Notes: generated by a model not told the origin, from the letters alone. A stretch of DNA of 64,000 nucleotides from Caprella mutica (GCA_947561585.1 CANNZV010000430.1:372001-436000); one strand, 5' to 3'; positions 36,246 through 46,299 are shown, counted from the stretch's first letter. Made by a program: numbers and translations.

Positions 36246-37244
36246 CTGTTTGGATGGAGGGGCGGAATTAGCAAAAGAGTATTTACCTACTGAATTGAAG
36301 TCTGAAACTCTACGATAACTACCGTGTTGTTCATAGTAAGAAATGCGCTTGATTTGTTCAGGATGCACCATACTACCACTACTTTCCTTGATTTGTTCAG
36401 GATGCACCATACTACCACTACTTTCCTTGATTTGTTCAGGATGCACCATACTACCACTACTTTCCTTGATTTTTTCAGGATGCACCATACTACCACTACT
36501 TTCCTTGATTTGTTCAGGATGCACCATACTACCACTACTTTCCTTGATTTGTTCAGGATGCACCATACTACCACTACTTTCCTTGATTTGTTCATTATGC
36601 ACCATATTACCTCTACTTTCCTCGATTTGTTCATTGTGCACCATACTTCCACTATTTCCCTTAATTTTTTCAGGGTGCACCACGCAAGGATTTATATCTT
36701 TTACTAGATTTTTGTCACATTTTGAAAAGGTTAAATTATCAGGATTTCCTCCAAAGGTTGGAGTTACGTAATTGTTTCTAAAACCAGAAAAACTAAACGC
36801 AGTCGATACTGCAGGCGGATTTTCAGGAGAAGCAATAGAGGTTCCTCTATCTTCTGTAGAGGTGGAAAGAGGCGCAACAGAAGTTCCTCTATCTTCTTTA
36901 GAGGTGTATAGAGGTGCAGTAGAAACTCCTCTATCTTCTTTAGAGGTGGAAAAAGGCGCAATAGAAGTTCCTCTATCTTCTTTAGAGGCGTATAGAGGCA
37001 CATACACAGACGGCGGTGAACAACACTTCTTGGTTCCCGAAAGCAAATCATCGAAAGATGATTTTCTGTTCGAATTTTTCATATCACTTGTTAAGTTTCT
37101 AACTTTAACTGATTTTCGACTGTTATTCGAATATATTTCAACATTGTCAAAAGCGTCCGAACCATTAACTTCATCATCGGAATCAATGTGACGAACAGTG
37201 TCATTTTCAGTCTCTTTAGAGCTACTATCACTTACCAAAGACAT
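36119..37244 (-). CDS. Dys: Putative alternative first coding exon of a short dystrophin isoform
   Basis: An ATG at 37244 (A at -3) opens 375 codons plus one base to the E15 donor. An in-frame stop lies about 45 bases upstream and no acceptor is visible at the ATG, as expected for a first exon. The unique part (residues about 1-333) is hydrophilic and probably disordered. It begins 'MSLVSDSSSKETENDTVRHI', holds four 14-residue 'SKEDRGTS' repeats (about residues 80-135) and about eight 13-residue 'MVHPEQIKESSGS' repeats (about residues 188-298), then joins the rod end shared with E15. Dystrophin genes of flies and vertebrates make short isoforms from internal promoters; here the arrangement is inferred. 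A 22-copy CRE-like array lies 0.45-1 kb upstream. A strong GTAAGT directly after codon 3 (37235) could truncate the exon. Confidence 0.65.
36340..36690 (-). repeat. 39-bp in-frame coding minisatellite (13-residue unit)
   Basis: About eight full copies plus a partial one of 'MVHPEQIKESSGS', with variants MVHNEQIEESRGN and MVHPEKIKESSGS, inside the putative short-isoform N-terminus. All length changes are whole units, so the frame is kept. Confidence 0.92.
36830..37005 (-). repeat. 42-bp in-frame coding repeat (14-residue unit)
   Basis: Four copies of PLYTSKEDRGTSVA-like units inside the same exon. Confidence 0.9.
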
Positions 37245-37685
37245 TATTGTATATATCTCATATAAATTTAACCATTAATAATTGCATGTTATTATCTAAG
37301 ATAAAACTTATTCTATTGAAGAAATGGACAGAAACAATCATTTAAATAATATACAAAATTATTGATTGCCATAAGTACACATATTCTTTTTTAAGTAGTA
37401 AAACAATTTAACCATGTAAACATTTCACATAAGGTTGATAAAATAAAATATATTTATAAACGTACCTATAATAAATGAATGGATAGTAGAAATGAATAGA
37501 GAGATGTAGATAAAAATGAATGAAAGAGATAAATAACGAGATATACGAGACATACTGCAAGTAGAGTAGCTTAAGGTGTTGGTCTTCTCTATATTTATCT
37601 TTCACCTTAGAGTTATTTATGTACGAGGTGCGTAAACACTAATTACGCATCTTAACAGGTAAGAACATTCATAATGCAGTGAAGT
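37245..37685 (-). promoter_or_regulatory. Putative promoter/5' UTR region of the short dystrophin isoform
   Basis: The ~440 bp between the CRE array and the ATG at 37244 are AT-rich. No convincing TATA box or initiator can be fixed by eye. The promoter role is inferred from the first-exon character of 36119-37244. Confidence 0.35.
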
Positions 37686-38217
37686 TATAGTCACAGGGAG
37701 TTAGTTATAGTGACGTCACAGGGAGTTAGTTATAGTGACGTCACAGGGAGTTAGTCATAGTGACGTCACAGGGAGTTAGTTATGTTGACGTCACAGGGAG
37801 TTGGTTATAGTGACGTCGCAGGGAGTTGGTTATAGTGACGTCGCAGGGAGTTAGTCATAGTGACGTCACAGGGAGTTAGTCATAGTGACGTCGCAGGGAG
37901 TTGGTTATAGTGACGTCGCAGGGAGTTAGTCATAGTGACGTCACAGGGAGTTAGTCATAGTGACGTCACAGGGAATTAGTTATGTTGACGTCACAGGAAG
38001 TTAGTTATAGTGACGTCACAGGGAGTTGGTTATAGTGACGTCGCAGGGAGTTAGTTATAGTGACATCACAGGGAGTTAGTTATAGTGACATCACAGGGAG
38101 TTAGTTATGTTGACGTCACAGGGAGTTGGTTATAGTGACGTCGCAAGGAGTTAGTTAGAGTGACGTCACAGAGAGTTAGTTATAGTGACGTCACAGGGAG
38201 TTAGTTATAGTGACGTC
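37686..38217. repeat. 25-bp tandem repeat with a CRE in each unit
   Basis: About 22 copies of TGACGTCACAGGGAGTTAGT+TATAG. I count 13 perfect TGACGTCA, six TGACGTCG and two TGACATCA. TGACGTCA is the palindromic CREB/ATF site. The array lies 0.45-1 kb 5' of the short-isoform ATG in transcript direction. Confidence 0.95.
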
Positions 38218-38218
38218 A

Positions 38219-38286
38219 TCCCAGGTAGCAATGTTTCTTTGGTCAACATTGGGACAACATTGGCCCGAGAATCATTGCTACCTGGG
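38219..38286. mobile_element. Small foldback (CCCAGGTAGCAATG)
   Basis: CCCAGGTAGCAATGTTTC ... GAATCATTGCTACCTGGG with CAACATTGG inside. Shares CAACATTG-type motifs with 50106-50578. Confidence 0.7.
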
Positions 38287-39039
38287 ACATGGGAACAGAC
38301 AATGGGGTTTGAAATGGAAGAGAAAACTTAATTATAATATAAACAGACAGAGTGCACGTCTTCAAGAAAGAAATAAAAAATTACTTTCTGAATAGATATA
38401 AATTGATTAATTAAATCCAATTAAATGTATATAACTGAATTTTGCTTTATAAACCAAAATTTGCGAATCATTTTCCTGTTCCCTTTCTTAGATTTATTGG
38501 TCTTACTGTATTCTTCTATTTTTCCATACTTTTATGTTCATTTTATATGGCAGTCAGAGCACTTTTCTCTATACGGTGTGACTGAAGTTTTTACGCCCGT
38601 AAAACTTTTATCTCATAGATAGGAATTTATATAAGGGCTTGACTTACTTACGGTAAATTTTTTTATTTTAAACTTGCACTATGATTATCAATAAATATCC
38701 TTTTCCTATATAGTGATACGAGTGATAGTAATGGTGATATGAGATGTATTTAATGGTGATAGGAGTGTTTAAAAACGATAACTATTTATTATTATATTAA
38801 TTGAATCCTGTCAAAATTCGTGGAGAAATTTTATAAAGTTAACATTTTTTGAAGAAAAAAAATTATAGTAAACAGATTATTGTACGATATAATTTGGTTA
38901 CGAATAGACATTTAAATAAATGTCAAAATACTTGAGAACAAATATTTCCAGCAATTCAGAAGCGTACGGGAATTTTTCCAATAGAATCAATACAATAAAA
39001 ACAGCGGTATTTGTCAGGCTGTCTGTTGAAAATAGTGGC
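38287..39039. other. Intron stretch without recognised feature
   Basis: AT-rich; short frames only. Confidence 0.45.
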
Positions 39040-39165
39040 GTATAAGCATAACCAGGGATAATAATTATTACATAAATTGAACTACCATCAGTGAACATAA
39101 AATTGATATGGTAAAATTAGTTAAAATACAGTCAGTTTTGACGGCACGCGTACACTAGTGGAGTT
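39040..39165. mobile_element. Dispersed repeat, 'ACATAAAATTGATATGG' family, partial copy
   Basis: Shares GGGATAATAATTATTACATA, ACTACCATCAGTGAACATAA and TTTTGACGGCACGC with 55800-55980 and 58800-58905. Confidence 0.75.
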
Positions 39166-39529
39166 AATTTATATTAATAACTAGCAAATAAAATAAACGT
39201 CGGTATTTTTTATTAAATATAAGGTAGGTACCACTGAACACAGATACAAAGAAAAAAAAGTTTATATTAAATTATTTCTGGTAGTGTTATAAAATGGACT
39301 TTTTTTTTTAAATCTTCATTCCTGTATTAACTAGAAAGTATTTCATCACTAATCTATTTCATTTATAAATGCACGTACTACTTCATTTTTCAGTAAATAT
39401 ACAATAATAAATAATTGCAAACCCTACTCAAGGTACACAGCCCACAAAAAGAGAGATATTACATAATGTGTAGCTACACGTCAATATGATAATTTGGATG
39501 AAATGCAGTTAGAATAATAAATACATATA

Positions 39530-40652
39530 CAGGGTGGCGCAAAAAAAGGAAACTCATTTTAAACTAGTTTATTTTACAAACTATTAAAGCTAAAAATATT
39601 CTAAAAACATCATTTTATTCCTTCACTTTTTTTGCATCTACCGTTACAATCTGTTGAAGTTGAGACAAAAATTGAACAATCTGCAGTGAATTAAAAAAAG
39701 GTAAATAAAAAGGGCTTGCGCGAGCATGAAATATACGAAAAAATCACAATAGGTGTAATTCATTTCATATGGATGTAAAAACGTTATATTATATTATTTT
39801 CTCTAACAACTAAAAAAAATGATTGATGTTTGATATAAAATTGATATCTTTAATAAAATCAGTTCACCGTTAATTTGTATCTCTTAATTAATTCCTCAAA
39901 ATGCATTTTTCAAAAGAACAGAGTTTTTGTTGTGGCAAATTATTTAAACACTGGAATCAGGTTCAACCTCATTTTGAACGTAGCTTTCAGGATTTGTGGA
40001 AAGATTTTCACCAACTGTAAAACCATATTGACTTATGTTAATAAGTTCAAAACTTTAGAAAAAAAAACGATTATGTTGCAGGAGAACAGAACGAACACAT
40101 GAAACAATCTTATTCATGAAATTTTTTTTGAGAATCCAAAATTATCAATCAGAATGAATGAATTAGACATCACTAAAGACACATTTCAACGAATTGTTGA
40201 ACACGATTTGAGATATCATCTTTTGAAGAAGCATGCGAGGCTCGAACTCTTAGAACTGATTTACTGTAAATTTTTCAAGATGGTTTCTTCAAAGAAATGC
40301 TCGTTTTGGAGAAGACATGGGGTTGGTGATGAAGATTTTTTTTCCATGAATGAAAGAGTTAATAAACAAAACGTCAATTGAATGAAAAAAAAATGAATTA
40401 TTTACACCATATGGAAATAAATTATACCTATTATAAAGTCTTTTTGTGTTTTTCTTCCTTGCGCAAGCCCATTTTATATATATTTTTTCAATTCGCTGCA
40501 GGATGTTTAATTTTAGTTGTAAGTTTAACAGATTTTTTAACAGATGCAAAAAAATTATACAAACAAAACTATGTTTTAGAGTTTTTATAGATTTGATAGT
40601 TTTTAAAATAAATTCATTTGAAAATGGGTTTCCTTTTTTTTGCGCCACCCTG
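39530..40652 (+). mobile_element. Tc1/mariner-type transposon, decayed but with intact ends
   Basis: Perfect or nearly perfect terminal inverted repeats starting CAGGGTGGCGCAAAAAAA and a TA duplication on both sides (39528-39529, 40653-40654); 1,123 bp. TA target and size fit the IS630/Tc1/mariner superfamily. Encodes transposase remnants on the plus strand. Confidence 0.88.
39895..40330 (+). pseudogene. Transposase remnant of the 39.5-kb mariner-type element
   Basis: Near the start a frame reads 'MHFSKEQSFCCGKLFKHWNQ' then 'VQPHFERSFQDLWKDF', like the usual 'FTxEQRxFCVxxY...F.R.F' N-terminus. After stops and a frame change it reads 'IRMNELDITKDTFQRIVEHD' and 'LRYHLLKKHARLELLELI', a second helix-turn-helix. 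The catalytic domain is missing or unreadable. Confidence 0.72.
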
Positions 40653-40654
40653 TA

Positions 40655-41002
40655 TATAAACTATTAAAAAAGGATAGAGAAAAGGACATGGCTAGAATAG
40701 GAAACGGACAAAATAAAAATTAATATATTCTACACTTGTCACTTGAATAGTAACTTCTATTCTACACTGTAATTCACTTTTTAATTGATTATTTTTCTTT
40801 TTCTTTTCTTTCTAAACAAAATAAAAAGAAAATTGAAAACCGATGCGCTTTAAGTAATAGTTTTTTTTTGAGATGATGTAATGAAGTTTTTTCACTTTAT
40901 TTTAGAGGGTAGAGAGACTACGCACCAAATAGAGGGGAGATGTACCCTCTAACACTGCCAACAGAGCACTACCCTCTAGTGGAGGGGTGGGTGAGGGGGG
41001 TG
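40655..41002. other. AT-rich intron spacer
   Basis: No feature seen. Confidence 0.4.
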
Positions 41003-41390
41003 AAAAAGAGTGAAGAAAGAAAGAGGGAAGAAAGAAAGAAGGAAGAAAGAAAGAGGGAAGAGAAAAAGAGGGAATAGAGAAAGAGGGAAGAGAGAAAGAG
41101 GGAATAGAGAAAGAGGGAAGAGAGAAAGAGGGAAGAGAGAAAGAGGGAAGAGAGAAAGAGGGAAGAGAGAAAGAGGGAATAGAGAAAGAGGGAAGAGAGA
41201 AAGAGGGAAGAGAGAAAGAGGGAAGAGAGAAAGAGGGAAGAGAAAAAGAGGGAATAGAGAAAGAGGGAAGAGAGAAAGAGGGAAGAGAGAAAGAGGGAAT
41301 AGAGAAAGAGAGAAAGAGGGAATAGAGAAAGAGGGAAGAGAGAAAGAGGGAAGAGAGAAAGAGGGAAGAGAGAATGAGGGAAGAGAGACA
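41003..41390. repeat. 15-bp polypurine tandem repeat (GAAAGAGGGAAGAGA)
   Basis: About 26 copies; nearly 390 bases on the plus strand are purine apart from a few T. Frames on both strands (133 and 176 codons) are artefacts. Confidence 0.96.
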
Positions 41391-42135
41391 TGGAACGATC
41401 AGAGTGCCTGAGAGGCTTCTTCCGGAGAAAATAGATTTTTTTACTTTTAAAATTGACTTGCGTGGCTAAAATTCCGATATTTTTATACTGTAATACCAAT
41501 TAAGCGAAATCAATGAAAATAATGCAAAATATTTGGTTTTTATTTAGTTTAATAACATTATTTACCATGAGGAAATCAGGAACCTTGGTGAAATACATGC
41601 ACTGTTGCGTCACATTTTGATTCACTCCAAAAAATAGCTATTATTCCTATGAGTGATGTTACTAGTGTGACGCAAAAAGGGGCACATCAGCAGTTGTACT
41701 TCACCCGGGATACGGAGACCAACCTGATCTATTATTATATGAAGCTAGATATTTCAAAACATGCTGCTTTAGTTCCATTGATATTTTTTAGGGTTATTCA
41801 AAATTGAAGAAAAAAAATTTCGTTTAAAAACTTTGAATTTTTTTCTTAATTGATTCATGTTGGTTAAAAAAACTTCTAGTAAAATTTCAAGTCAAGATTC
41901 CAAAAACCGACGAGTCACCCGAGAATTGACTATTTTAACATTTCCATAAAATCCATGAAGATACATGAAATGTTAAGTAAATAATTGTAGTGTAAGTTTC
42001 CTCTGTAGACCTAGCATACCAATTACTTTATAATGTGACAACATCGAATTTACATTATAACTCTAAGAAGTTGATCACTTCCACATCCAAATATTGTAAC
42101 TATCAACTATTCCTCGAGGCTGCCGTAGATACTAC
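41391..42135. other. Intron stretch without recognised feature
   Basis: No array or exon seen; E14 (phase 0) connects to E15 (phase 0) across this region. Confidence 0.45.
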
Positions 42136-43539
42136 GGTTCTAGGTATATTCCACCCAGGTAAATTCCACCCTAGGTATATTCCACCCCGGTAAATTCCAC
42201 CCTAGGTATATTCCACCCTAGGTATATTCCACCCCGGTAAATTCCATCGCGGTAAATTCCACCCTAGGTATATTCCACCCTGGTAAATTCCACCCTAGGT
42301 ATATTCCACCCTAGGTATATTCCACCCCGGTAAATTATATCCCGGTAAATTCCACCCTAGGTATATTCCACCCTAGGTATATTCCACCCTAGGTATATTC
42401 CACCCTGGTAAATTCCACCCTAGGTATATTCCACCCTAGGTATATTCCACCCCGGTAAATTCCACCCTAGGTATATTCCACCCTAGGTATATTCCACCCT
42501 AGGTATATTCCACCCTAGGTATATTCCACCCAGGTAAATTCCACCCTAGGTATATTCCACCCTAGGTATATTCCACCCTAGGTATATTCCACCCTAGGTA
42601 TATTCCACCCTAGGTATATTCCACCCCGGTAAATTCCACCCTAGGTATATTCCACCCCGGTAAATTCCACCCTAGGTATATTCCACCCCGGTAAATTCCA
42701 CCCAAGTGACAATGATCATTAGGGTAACAATAAAAAGTCAAATATTTTATTTTCAGATGACCATTTGTTAGATACGCTGTACCATGAAGAAATAACTCAG
42801 ACGATATCCTGAGACATTTGGACAATATTTAAAAGTAGCTCAAGTTTATTTTTGAAATTTTATCCTGATAGACAAAAATACAAATATTCATAGTTTAGTA
42901 ATTTATTTCGAAGTTTAAATGTTGAGCAATTCCTTTTTAACATGAAACTGTAGTATATGCTCTTACAACAATGGTTGGGAGAGGTGTGGAGGGAGTCGAC
43001 TGGCAGAGACAACCCATTCAATGTTTTCGCTTTTTGCTTTTAAGTTGTTGTTTGGATTCTAGGACAAAAATTTCCGTGATCAAAATCTCTCCATGTAAAA
43101 AAAAGTATTCCCCCCAGTCTTAAAACCCTGTGCAATAGTCCCCCTTTCATCCCCATCAAAAACCAGGTCAAAAAAAAAATCATGTAAAAGGTGTAGAAAA
43201 GAAGTTTTCGGTCAAAAAATATTTTACACCACATTTACTCTGAAGTTGAAACCGTTAAGTGGGGTGGAACTTACCGGTGTGGAATATACCGGGGTGGAAT
43301 ATACCGGGGTGAAATTTACCGGGGTGGAACTTACCGGTGTGGAACTTACCGGTGTGGAATATACCGGGGTGAAATTTACCGGGGTGAAATTTACCGGGGT
43401 GAAATTTACCGGGGTAGAATATACCTAGGGTGGAATATACCGGGGTGAAATTTACCAGGGTGGAATTTACCGGGGTGAAATTTACCAGGGTGGAATTTAC
43501 CGGGGTGAAATTTACCAGGGTGGAATATACCGGTCACCC
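42136..43539. mobile_element. Element B: transposon with the same ends as element A and different subterminal arrays
   Basis: Starts GGTTCTAGGT, ends CCGGTCACCC; flanked by GATACTAC (42128-42135) and GGTACTAC (43540-43547), an 8-bp duplication with one mismatch. The left 570 bp is a tandem array of CCACCCTAGGTATATT / CCACCCCGGTAAATT units. The right 280 bp is the same array inverted (GGTGGAATATACCGG / GGTGAAATTTACCGG). The ~550-bp centre has no transposase. Confidence 0.85.
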
Positions 43540-43904
43540 GGTACTACATATCATATACACCTAGCAATTTAAGTAAAATAATGTATATCACCAGATTTCT
43601 CTATTAATGTTCATTAACTTCCAGCATAAAAGAAATATACTTTCGATTTTTGTAAAAAATATCAACATATTTTGAAAAATATGGAAATTTCAAAGCTCGG
43701 TTGACACCTCAAAAATGATTTTTTCACGTTTTTTATACAATTTAAACCAAGATATAAAAATAATTCGTTGAATTTAAAATAGAATCACACTAATATTTGT
43801 ACGATAAAGAAATATTTCAAAGACAATGAAAGTCAAATCGATTAGTTTTTAAATTATGCATCAATATTTGAAACCAGACCGTGCCTGTGAGGGCCGCTAT
43901 AGTC
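43540..43904. other. Intron spacer
   Basis: No feature seen. Confidence 0.4.
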
Positions 43905-44408
43905 GTTCCAGGATTAAGGTTACTAAAAGGCTTTACCGCTCACTTTAAGGTTACTAAAAGGCTTCACCGCTCACTTTAAGGTTACTAAAAGGCTTTACCG
44001 CTCACTTTAAGGTTACTAAAAGGCTTTACCGCTCACTTTAAGGTTACTAAAAGGCTTTACCGCTCACTTTAAGGTTACTAAAAGGCTTTACCGCTCACTT
44101 TAAGGTTACTAAAAGGCTTTACCGCTCACTTTAAGGTTACTAAAAGGCTTTACCGCTCACTTTAAGGTTACTAAAAGGCTTTACCGCTCACTTTAAGGTT
44201 ACTAAAAGGCTTTACCGCTCACTTTAAGGTTACTAAAAGGCTTCACCGCTCACTTTAAGGTTACTAAAAGGCGTCACCATTCACCTTAAGGTTACTAAAA
44301 GGCTTCACCGCTCACTTTAAGGTTACTAAAAGGCGTCACCATTCACCTTAAGGTTACTAAAAGCCTTCACCACTCACCTTAAGGTTACTAAAAGGCTTCA
44401 CCACTTAC
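43905..44408 (-). repeat. 31-bp tandem array derived from the E14 exon end plus donor
   Basis: About 16 copies. On the minus strand the exon end and donor read CTAACCTTAAG|GTAAGTGG. The nearest copies read GTAACCTTAAGGTGAGTGG and distant ones GTAACCTTAAAGTGAGCGG, joined by a TAAAGCCTTTTA spacer. Copies near the exon keep a usable donor; distant ones have lost the AG|GT. Confidence 0.92.
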
Positions 44409-44699
44409 CTTAAGGTTAGTCTCCACCTCCATTCCTTTCACCTCCACATCTTGCGCCAGCACCCAATAGGAGGAGTCCAAACTGTCAAACTGTGCCCTCC
44501 TCTCCTGTAACTGCTGCTGTCTCCTCTCTATCTCCTCCTGTACCTCCTGCACTGTGCACCTCTTGGCAGAGAGGAGCAGGGCCTCCACCCTCACCTCCTC
44601 CGTCCACCGGTGCACCTCTTCAGATGATGAGAGGATGGTTTCTATCACACCTAGTTTGGCGTGGTAGCCTTGCACAGCGGAGGGGATGGAGTGGGAGAG
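44409..44699 (-). CDS. Dys: Dystrophin exon E14 (rod, 97 codons)
   Basis: The acceptor TCCCCCACAG|CTC and a strong donor CTTAAG|GTAAGT bound 291 bp, phase 0-0. The peptide runs 'LSHSIPSAVQGYHAKLGVIE', a 'VHRWTEEVRVEALLLSAK' helix, a highly charged 'VQEEIERRQQQLQERRAQF' helix, and ends 'MEVETNLK'. That is almost one complete spectrin repeat. The exon is unusually GC-rich for the window. Its end plus donor seed a 31-bp tandem array 3' of it (43905-44408), and a C-rich array with an assembly gap lies 5' of its acceptor. Confidence 0.9.
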
Positions 44700-44700
44700 C

Positions 44701-44970
44701 TGTGGGGGAGAAAATGGGGGTGAGAATGGGGGTTGAGAATGGGGGGAATGGGATGAGAATGTGGGGGGTTGGTTGTGAGAATGAGGGGTGAGAATGGGGG
44801 GTGAGAATGGGGGTTGAGNNNNNNNNNNNNNNNNNNNNNNNNGAATGGGGGGTGAGAATGGGGGATGAGAATGGGGGATGAGAATGGGGATGAGAATGGG
44901 GGATGGGAATGGGGGATGAGAATGGGGGATGAGAATGGGGGGTGATAATGGGGGAGAATAGGGGGATAGA
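44701..44970. repeat. ~15-bp G-rich array with assembly gap, 5' of the E14 acceptor
   Basis: Units GAGAATGGGGGAT / GAGAATGGGGGGT; 24 N at 44819-44842. On the transcript strand it is a long C/T-rich tract leading into CTCCCCCACAG. Array length is uncertain because of the gap. Confidence 0.9.
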
Positions 44971-44993
44971 ATATTTGATGCTATTAGTAAGTA

Positions 44994-45677
44994 CAGTGAA
45001 ACTCCTCCTGAGTTATGAAATTTTAGTTCCTTCATAACTCAGAGCCACTTCATATCTCGGGTTCACTAGATAGTTTTCTATGACTAAAATCATAGAAAAC
45101 TATGGTATCATTTTCCTATATCATTTTCTATAATTTAAACATAGAAAACTACTTCATAACTCAAGTGCTTTTCATTATTAAGTTCCCCATAACTCGAGTG
45201 CTTCATAACTCAGACTTCATAACTCAGACTTCATAACTCAGACTTCATAACTCAGACTTCATAACTCAGACTTCATAACTCAGACTTCATAACTCAGACT
45301 TCATAACTCAGACTTCATAACTCAGACTTCATAACTCAGACTTCATAACTCAGACTTCATAACTCAGACTTCATAACTCAGACTTCATAACTCAGACTTC
45401 ATAACTCAGACTTCATAACTAAGACTTCATAACTCAGACATCATAACTCAGACTTCATAACTCAGACTTCATAACTCAGACTTCATAACTAAGACTTCAT
45501 AACTCAGACATCATAACTCAGACTTCATAACTCAGACTTCATAACTCAGTACTTCATAACTCAGTACTTCATAACTCATTACTTCATAACTCAGTACTTC
45601 ATAACTCAGTACTTCATAACTCAGACTTCATAACTCAGACTTCATAACTCAGACTTCATAACTCAGGAGTGTTACTG
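44994..45677. mobile_element. Pogo/Tigger-like element with an expanded 14-bp internal array
   Basis: Inverted ends CAGTGAAACTCCTCCTGAGT and (inverse) CAGTAACACTCCTGAGTTAT, with TA on both sides (44992-44993, 45678-45679). The inner part matches 1892-2144 (TAGTTTTCTATG hairpin, TTTAAACATAGAAAACTACT). From about 45190 to 45660 the CTTCATAACTCAGA motif is repeated about 33 times. Confidence 0.85.
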
Positions 45678-45707
45678 TACCATCACCTTATTTACCATCA
45701 CACGCAC

Positions 45708-45821
45708 CTGGTTGATGTTTCGTTCCAAGACAGTGAGTTGTTCTTCAGTCGCTATGGGTGGTTTCATCTCACGGAGAGTAACTAGTAGTTGTTGTTTGCC
45801 CTCTATCTCACTAGAGAAAGT
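45708..45821 (-). CDS. Dys: Dystrophin exon E13 (rod, 38 codons)
   Basis: The acceptor TTGTTCCAG|ACT and donor AACCAG|GTGCGT bound 114 bp, phase 0-0. It encodes 'TFSSEIEGKQQLLVTLREMK' then 'PPIATEEQLTVLERNINQ', helix-B-like. The 'PPxATEEQLxxLE' spacing is common between rod helices. A second possible donor (GATG|GTAAAT) lies 14 bp downstream in the open frame but would break the phase to E14, so the first is preferred. Confidence 0.87.
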
Positions 45822-45904
45822 CTGGAACAACAAAAAGAAATTGATATCTTCACTAATAACGAGTAGCACCAGTAAAGGGCCGTACACACGTAGGGCTTTT
45901 TAAG

Positions 45905-46062
45905 TTTTTCCACGAGAATAAATAAAAAACGATATAATTTTTTTTTAAGTGGTATCCATGATACCTGCAGGTATCATGGATACCAACTGAAAAAAAAAAT
46001 TATACAGTTTTTTCCTATATTCTTGAGGAAAAAGTAAGAGGAGCTACAGAAAGTCTGGTGGA
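45905..46062. mobile_element. Partial MITE with a perfect GGTATCCATGATACC palindrome
   Basis: 45952-45985 reads GGTATCCATGATACCTGCAG then its mirror half, a perfect hairpin. The same palindrome occurs in other family members (12370, 14873, 51560, 53250, 59219, 61284). Confidence 0.7.
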
Positions 46063-46068
46063 AAAACT

Positions 46069-46299
46069 GAAATTTATGAAGTGAAGAGCGAATAACACGA
46101 CGAAAAAAGTTAGCATCCTTTTATTTTTCTAGAGCTTTCGAATAAATCAATATTCATTTTCAATATCCTAATTTTGACTATTTTTAAACAAAATAAATAG
46201 AGCAAAGAAGAAATGAGAGAGATCAAAAAAGCTCTAGAAAAATAAAAAGATGCCAACTTTATCTTGTCGTGTCATCCGCTCTTCACTTCATAAATTTAC
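46069..46299. mobile_element. Palindromic MITE with ~70-bp arms
   Basis: Left AAATTTATGAAGTGAAGAGC...TTTTTCTAGAGCTTT; right AAAGCTCTAGAAAAATAAAA...GCTCTTCACTTCATAAATTT. Confidence 0.85.

Noticed and set aside
36287..36771. Plus- and minus-strand frames of 121-142 codons in other registers over the coding minisatellite
   Set aside because: Shadows of the 39-bp repeat; only the frame linked to the E15 donor and rod sequence continues outside the repeat.
39875..40667. Several 70-119-codon frames on both strands as host genes
   Set aside because: They lie between mariner-type terminal repeats and are pieces or shadows of a decayed transposase.
44388..45035. 215-codon minus frame continuing upstream of E14 as 'PPFSPPILTPHSH' repeats
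   Set aside because: The upstream part is the C-rich intronic array and crosses an assembly gap; the acceptor CTCCCCCACAG at 44700 and the phase from E13 define the exon.
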